NCBI GenBank assembly: GCA_013399895.1
Contig: VXBA01001197.1
Span: 426,978 to 490,977 of the forward strand
Reading direction: 5' to 3'
Origin: Serilophus lunatus
Lineage: Eukaryota > Chordata > Aves > Passeriformes > Eurylaimidae
Length of the DNA stretch: 64,000 nucleotides
Below the pieces are notes generated by a model. It was not told where the DNA came from and searched no databases. It saw only the letters and a program-made list of their open reading frames with translations. Both the position numbers and the translations under genes were made by a program. Shown here one piece after another: positions 57,811 through 64,000 of this stretch (positions are counted from its first letter, which is position 1; the number at the start of each line of letters is the position of its first letter).

Positions 57811-60800
57811 ATTTAAAGGCAATAAATAACTGCTTTTTGTTTGTTTATTTGATGGTTTATTTGTTTGGTTTTACATGCTTAGTTCACTTAATGCGTTGGC
57901 CAAAAGCAGATTTTGTTCCTCTAAGAGGCATCAGCTTTTCTTCCCTACATAAATCCGTGAGCTAGATGTGGCCTTCTGATTTTTACAGTGTGAGGCTTCA
58001 TGTCTGGGATATCAGATCAGAGCCTGGTCTGGGGGGCAAGATGCCATAATGGGCAGAGTGAAGCAGAGGCAGAGAAGCAAGGGTGTGCTGAGGCAGCTGC
58101 CAGAGCCATCTGGGAAAGCAGCCTGCAAGGAGAGGGAACTCTGCCCTCTGAAGTAGTTGGGGTACGGGTCAGTGGTTGTTGTGGCAGAAGATGGTTGATA
58201 CCTGCCTGGAGAAGGAAATGGCTGTAAGATGGGGAAAGAGTGCCCCATCAGGGAATCTCACACAGGAGATGTGATTGCTGCCAACAGCCCTCTGTAGAAT
58301 CACCCTCAGTTGTATACTGCCCTTTTCCTTGACAGCATGGAAAAGGCCCATTTTCATGGGTAGAGCTGACTACAGAAGGGGTATTTTGTGTACCCTGCTC
58401 TGAGAGTAGTGGGTGTATTGGAGCCATGAGATCCTAAACTGTTTTAGACTCCCATATTTGCTCAGATAACTGTCACTGCTTTGGGCTTCATAGATGAAAT
58501 ATAAACACCATTTACATCTACTTAAAGTCTGAACTGAACCTGAAATTTCTGTTCAGTCCAGTGGTGAATGTAGCTACTGTTAAATTGCTCCATTAACTAT
58601 AAAGTAAAGTTTAATCTGCTGTGTTTTACTTACATGAAATGCTTCTAGGCACTGGTAATGTTCCTTTTTATTGTGTTCTCTTAACTTTACAGGAAACTGA
58701 AAGCTTTGTCCTAAAAAAAAAAAAAATGCAAAAATTCAAAAAAGAGTGAAGGGAGCAGCATTACCAGGAAGAATTAAGAGGAACAACACAGGAGCAACTC
58801 GCTGCTTTGCCTTTTCCTTTCCAAAGGAAAAAGGTGGTCGAAGAGCCCCACTAAACAGATAACCTGAAGTACTTGTGGAAAAGACTACAAGTTCAATCCA
58901 GAAAGGCAATTACTTTTTTCATTTAGATAGAATTTTTTAGCTTCTAACATGGAGTTAATTGTCTCTTTTTTCCCTCTCCTTTTTTCTTGTAATGGTCCTT
59001 TGCATAGGTTCAGTCATCCTTGAGGGCAGCTGCTCCAGCTATACAGCAATTGTCTGATGATTACCTCTTTAATACTTTCATTGAGTACATTGCTGGTTAA
59101 CCTCCTTAACTGGAGAACTGCTTATTGTTATTTATGTCTTGTCAGCATAGAGGTTCATTAAGCATTGGTAAATGACATGTTTTCATATCTGCTGACACTG
59201 GAAACGCAATATGATCAATTGCAAATTGACTTCAGTGCAGCATTAGAGTGCATTTAACACACATCAGTGTATCATTCATACAAGCAGAACTCGAATTTTT
59301 ATAGCTGTTTATGTCTCTCTAACATTAAAGTATAAATTCTCCCAAGTCAAGCAATTCTTGGTAAAACAAAATGCAAACGCAGTCCAACAAGTGATCACGT
59401 ATCCCAGGCCAGGTCTCAGCAAAAGAAGTTTTTGGATGGCAGGATGCTCGAAGTGATGAAACAGCCCTGATTGCCTCAGCTCTGCCAGGAGGCAGGGAGG
59501 GGCTGTGATCTCTTGCAGACGTTCTCTGCCGTGTGCCTGAGGCTGCACCAGGGTCAGCTCTCCAGCACTCTTCCTCGTTTGCTGGCTTGCCAGCACCTCC
59601 CATTCTCTGCCTGTTCCCTCTCCATTAGGAGTTTAACACTGAGTCTTGCCTACAACCCAGGCAGGTCTGAAGATGGCTTTGTGTATGTGTGATTCCCAGA
59701 GGCTGAGCTGACAGACACCCCGGTGGCCACATCCTGTGAGGGGGTCCATCATGGGAACCAAGAGCTTCCAGTCTCTCAGATGTAAATGGTCTTTTACTGC
59801 TCTGTTGTTTGCCCTCCTGACAAGGAATCTGTGCTCACTCTAAATTGGGACATAAGTGCTGCTTTTTGGTATTACTGCAGCAGCAGCAGTTCCTGAAGAA
59901 GCTGCAGTTGCTTTTAGTGGCTCAAGACCATTGTTAAACTGACAATCAGCTTTGGTGATAGAGATGCTGAGGTCGGAGGACAGGGCTCTGAAATCTTCCC
60001 TGCTGCACATGAGGGTAGAGCATCCACTGCAATAACACTGTCAGGCACTGGGGATCTCCTGTCCTGTGGAGGCTTGGGGCGGTGATCTTTATCAGTGCTG
60101 TAATCTCCTCTCTAGGATGAGCTGTGACTCGATGCTAAGGGCAGAGAAACAGTGACTAACTAACCTCTCAGGTTGCCTCCTGCCCAAAGACGCACATGTG
60201 CATAAGTTTCGCTGGCTGTTCCTTACTGGGGTACAGGATCCCTGTCCTGTTTCCTTCTGATCAAAATTTCTAGGAGCTATATTTTTGTAGTTTTGAGACT
60301 GCTGTCTCGTGTAGCAGTGTACTTGGATTGGAGTAGGTCACCTTCATAGACACCTGAATTTCTAGACCCCTTCAAAAATTTATTTCAGTGGCAGGGGTAC
60401 AATTTTAAACTCTGTGGATACGGGCAGATTATATGATAAAGATTTGCCATCAGAGTTAGGAAAAGCATATCATTATATTAAAACCCCCTCAAAACAGCAT
60501 TAGAAAAAAATCTTTTTGAAAAAAGGTTTTCATTGAAAAGCACCGTCAGGTTTCAATTTAGGACAATACTGTAAAATAAAATCATGAATGCAGGCTGTAA
60601 CCCTGGGAGCATCCAGTGCTGATTTACTATGCCTGGACATACCTGCTGTAGAGTTAGATTGTTATTTTTCTCTATTGTTCTGTCACACATTGTTGCATAG
60701 CTGAGATTCCTCACTAGTAACTGAGAAAAAATGGAGAGGATTAACTTGCATTAAGTCCATTATTTTACGTTCTGGAGGAAAAACGATGGCTTGTGTTGAA

Positions 60801-61898
60801 ATCCTTTTGGGAAGAAAGTAAGATCTTGCATTGTTTTAATAGGGGTAGCTCTGTATGTAAGTCAAAACATTTTGACATTCATCTGAAGAATTCTGACTCA
60901 GCTTATAGTTTGATTTTGTTGGAATATTTGCAATATGCTCTTGGCTTTGCATGCTGCAATAACTTTCTTGTTTTTTCCTATGAAAACGAAATTAAAATTC
61001 AGATTGTAATTTCTGTACAGAAAAAACATGAGCTTCCAATCTAATCTGTTTGGTTAATGACGTTCCTGAAGAAAACTGTCATCTTCCTAATTATACTTAT
61101 TCTCACTAAATATCCAGAACCATATTTGCTCATTGGCAGCTGAAGTACTGGTTGTGTCTGTTTGCTCTCTGTGGATTAAACCCTGTGAAATAGCATTTTT
61201 TCAGCATCATGAATAGCAGAATGCTAAATTAATACTATGGCTCCCTAACAAAATGGCTTTTATGTAAGATTCCAGTATCCTTATGTTGTTACAGAGCCAC
61301 AATACTAGTTTATCATTCTGCTATTTCTGGTGCTGAGACAATATTGATGGGCTTACTAGGAGTCCAGCTGTGATGTTCATGCTGAGGAGGAGTCAGACAG
61401 ATGAAAGTAAATTTCAATCTGAGTTTAAGACTATAAGGTTGAGCAGGTGGCAGAGCCGGTGACTTCAATCATTGTTATCAACATGTTGATTGTTCCTGCA
61501 TCTTGATCCCAATTTGGTTGGTTTTTAGCACAGTACAAGAACAGATCCTGCCCCGGGAAAGCCACAGCGCACTGACAGCACAGACTGCAAACTGTGTATC
61601 TGAATAAGATATATTTTAAAAAAGACTACCTGTTGGTCACAAAATGGTTTTTTTTTTAAGGAAGGCAATGATGAACCTGACAAAGGATAGCAAGGTGAAG
61701 AAAAAGGGGCTGTCTAAGAGAGATTTGAGTGTCTATGCAAGAAGTGTAGTGATTCCACTTAACCAAACTTCTTGTTCACACAAAATTTGAGATCACAGGG
61801 AGTTTTACAATTCCTCTTTCCTTTCTTAAAATCACTTAAAATGCAGTTTTATTTCAAGAAAACTGAGAGATTGGGAAGATGTCTCAGTAGATAATTTA
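57811..61898. other. Gene-free stretch
   Basis: No recognised gene. GC is mildly higher around 58000-58250 and 59450-59750, with frames under 100 codons that resemble nothing known. Confidence 0.45.
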
Positions 61899-61927
61899 TA
61901 GATAACTCTGATATTCAGAGTTATCTA
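61899..61927. repeat. Perfect 13-bp hairpin with 3-nt loop
   Basis: TAGATAACTCTGA (61899-61911) pairs exactly with TCAGAGTTATCTA (61915-61927) around the loop TAT. A third partial copy, TAGATAACTCTG, follows at 61933-61944, directly before a CR1 fragment. Confidence 0.9.
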
Positions 61928-61945
61928 ATATATAGATAACTCTGG

Positions 61946-62260
61946 ATGATCACAGAATATGCTGAGTTGGAAGGGACCCACAAGGATCTACTCCTGGCCC
62001 TGCACAGGTCCATCCTCAAGAGTCACACCATGTGCCTGTGAATATCATCCAAACACTTACTGAATTCTGTCAGGCTTGGTTCTATGACCACTTCCCTGGG
62101 GGGCTTGTTTCAGTGCTCAGCTACCCTCTAATATCCTACCTTCTAATATCCATCCTAAGCCTTCCCTGACACAACTTCAGGCCATCCCCTTGGACCCTTC
62201 ACTGGTCACCACAGAGAATCAGTGTCTGCCCCTCCTCTTCTGCTCATGAGGATGATGTCT
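61946..62260 (-). mobile_element. CR1 LINE 3' fragment
   Basis: The + strand shows 'GAGTTGGAAGGGACCCACAAGGATC' in shortened form, 'CTCCTGGCCCTGCACAGG', 'CACCATGTGCCTGTGA', 'CTGTCAGGCTTGGT', 'GACCACTTCCCTGGGG', 'CTGACACAACTTCAGGCCAT' and 'CACTGGTCACCACAGAGAA', the complement of an avian CR1. It belongs to a different subfamily from the 21 and 57 kb copies. Confidence 0.93.
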
Positions 62261-64000
62261 ACTAACAACAAAATGCAAGAAGAGAAGATCCCTGAGCTCT
62301 TCAAACGGAACTTTTAAAATTTGCTGGAGACATGCTGGGGCCAGGCTTTCTCAGAGGCACTGCAGACTCCACTTCTGCTGTCTCTGGCTGTCAGAACAGC
62401 AGTGCCACTGCCAGGCTGTAAGATAGGGAAGTGCTTTTCCTCCAGCCTGCCTAGAGAGCCCAGGCAGATCTAAGGCACTCTGCAGATGGAGGAAACTGCC
62501 ACTGACATCCTCTGCAAAAACCATCACAGTCCAGCAAAAGGTTGGGACAGAGACTTACCATTTCTTGGCTTGGCATGTGTGTACAGAGGCTGCTGCCCAT
62601 CCCAGAGCTGTAGCCAGGCTGGGGACAGAGCCATTGGCCCAGCCAGGGGGGCAGGAGGACATAGAGCAGGAGCCATATGGAAGGCTGAGTTCTTGCTCCT
62701 CATGATTCCTATGGTTTTGACAGACAGGAGTCTTAAGTATCAATATTACAGATAGTTGCAAGGATGAGGATGAAGATTGACCAGAAATACCAAAAGGACC
62801 AGTATTTCATTAAGGAGAATAGATTTATTGACTGTCTAGACCGAAGTTAGTTTTGTATTCACACTTCAAAAGTTTTAATTAAGGTTTGCACTCAGCCCGT
62901 CTAGCCATTCCCAGGTTAGTTTTATGAAAACATTAACCTTGACATTTTGACAACTTTTTCCCTTTCATTTAGTCTCTCATTTAAAGTTGTTTTCATTGTC
63001 TGTGGTTTAGCGATTCCCTTGGTCTGATTACACAACCAAGCCCTTTGAAGAGTGACAGCTCACTGTGCCCAGTGGCAGCTCCCAGCACAGCATTTAATTC
63101 TCAGTTCAAGCCGAGCAGTGGAGCTTTACCTCTGTGGTACTGCACCAGCATTACACCAGGTTTCGTGGGCAGCGATGTGAAATTTGCCTCCACATTTGCA
63201 CAATATATTTGTGAGATCAACACACTGGTGGCTTCACAGCTTGCAGGGCTCACGGCCAGCCGAGGATGTGGAGCCCTCCCTCACCTCTATGCCTCAGCAA
63301 CATTCTCCTGTTGTCCCTGCTGTCATCACGTACACATAGAGTCCTGTACCTTCTAGTGCAATGTGTCTCGGTGGAAGATGCTCCAACTCCTGCAGTAGCT
63401 TCTGCCCTGTGCAGAATGCAAAGATGCTTTGACAGTGTCATACATTGATTTGGAAAGCCCAAGTTCAGCACTGTTGAATCAGAGAAGTGCCCCAAATCCC
63501 CTAAGAATTTAATGCAAAATATACTTAAGTATTTCTGCTCCGGTTTTCTGAAGATATTTAGGCAGAAAAGTATGCAAACCATGTAGACATACAGTGATGC
63601 AGGAGGATGCTGTGAACATCATGGTGGAATATTTCCATGGCTCATAACAAATACCTCTTCCAAGTCTGAGCCCTTAAGTTTTACTGATGTATTTCTTCTC
63701 AAGTGTTTTTCTCTGCAAAGCTGCTGTGGTTATTAATTCATTGGAGCTCATGAGGTGCTGAAGCAGAGCATTTGAGTGTTAATGGCAGCACTTTGATAGA
63801 CAAGTAGAGAGACAGAGAAGTTGTAACATGTCTCTCTCCAGGGAGACAGGAGAACTCATCAACTCTGAAGAAAGGAATAACCCTCACTCTCCATCTCTGC
63901 ACATCTTGCTTTAAGACTGCATTATGTCGGGGAATTTCCATTCCGATCCCACTGACTGAATGTGAGAAACTGATTGTCCTGGTTTGATGAACAAATTATT
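62261..64000. other. Gene-free stretch to the window edge
   Basis: No recognised exon, RNA gene or mobile element. The 110-codon - strand frame at 63250-63582 is unrecognised. Confidence 0.45.

Noticed and set aside
38461..64000. Search for TCL1-family genes, TUNAR or C14orf132 micropeptides downstream of GLRX5
   Set aside because: None of their expected peptide patterns was seen. They are probably absent or beyond the right edge.
1..64000. CRISPR arrays, tRNA genes, bacterial operons, endogenous retroviral genes
   Set aside because: No regularly spaced repeats, no complete cloverleaf with A and B boxes, no operon layout and no recognisable gag/pol/env frames were found.

Overview
This is nuclear DNA from a vertebrate, almost certainly a bird. 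The background is AT-rich with long gene-free stretches, eukaryotic splice sites and CpG islands. At least eight CR1 LINE fragments are present, several carrying the typical avian CR1 3' end. No bacterial, phage or CRISPR-type system is present.

The only protein-coding gene I can support is GLRX5, mitochondrial monothiol glutaredoxin 5, on the + strand. It has two coding exons (31430-31598 and 37060-37238) separated by a 5.46 kb phase-1 intron. The start codon and presequence lie inside, or are hidden by, a 189-base run of N (31241-31429). The 3' UTR carries three poly(A) signals; the last, at 38432, looks best.

GLRX5 shares a CpG-island promoter (about 30440-31770) with a probable leftward non-coding gene. 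On the - strand a 5'TOP-like start (CTTTTCCC, from 31136) is followed 21 nt later by a GTGAGT donor, downstream of a CCAAT box. This is the layout of a snoRNA host gene. In human the divergent neighbour of GLRX5 is SNHG10, host of the Cajal-body RNA SCARNA13. A hairpin-rich patch at 29040-29330 sits where an intronic RNA could lie. These assignments are inferences.

Left part (1-30 kb): non-coding as far as I can see. A second CpG island (15.7-16.65 kb) has a - strand donor, a (GGGAC)6 run, a MEF2 consensus and a PAR-bZIP/C/EBP consensus. By vertebrate gene order it could be the promoter of SYNE3 reading left, but no SYNE3 coding exon was recognised. A small CpG cluster at 26.6-26.9 kb carries a CTCF-like motif, helically spaced CAGTAA repeats and a 20-bp palindrome.

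Right part (38.5-64 kb): gene-poor. It holds a third, orphan CpG island (42.5-43.3 kb) with a consensus donor and a possible downstream acceptor, a decayed CR1 reverse-transcriptase relic (45.6-46.25 kb) next to tRNA-derived SINE-like fragments, and further CR1 3' fragments at 55.1, 57.3 and 61.9 kb. Most open reading frames in the window are no longer than chance predicts and are not annotated.
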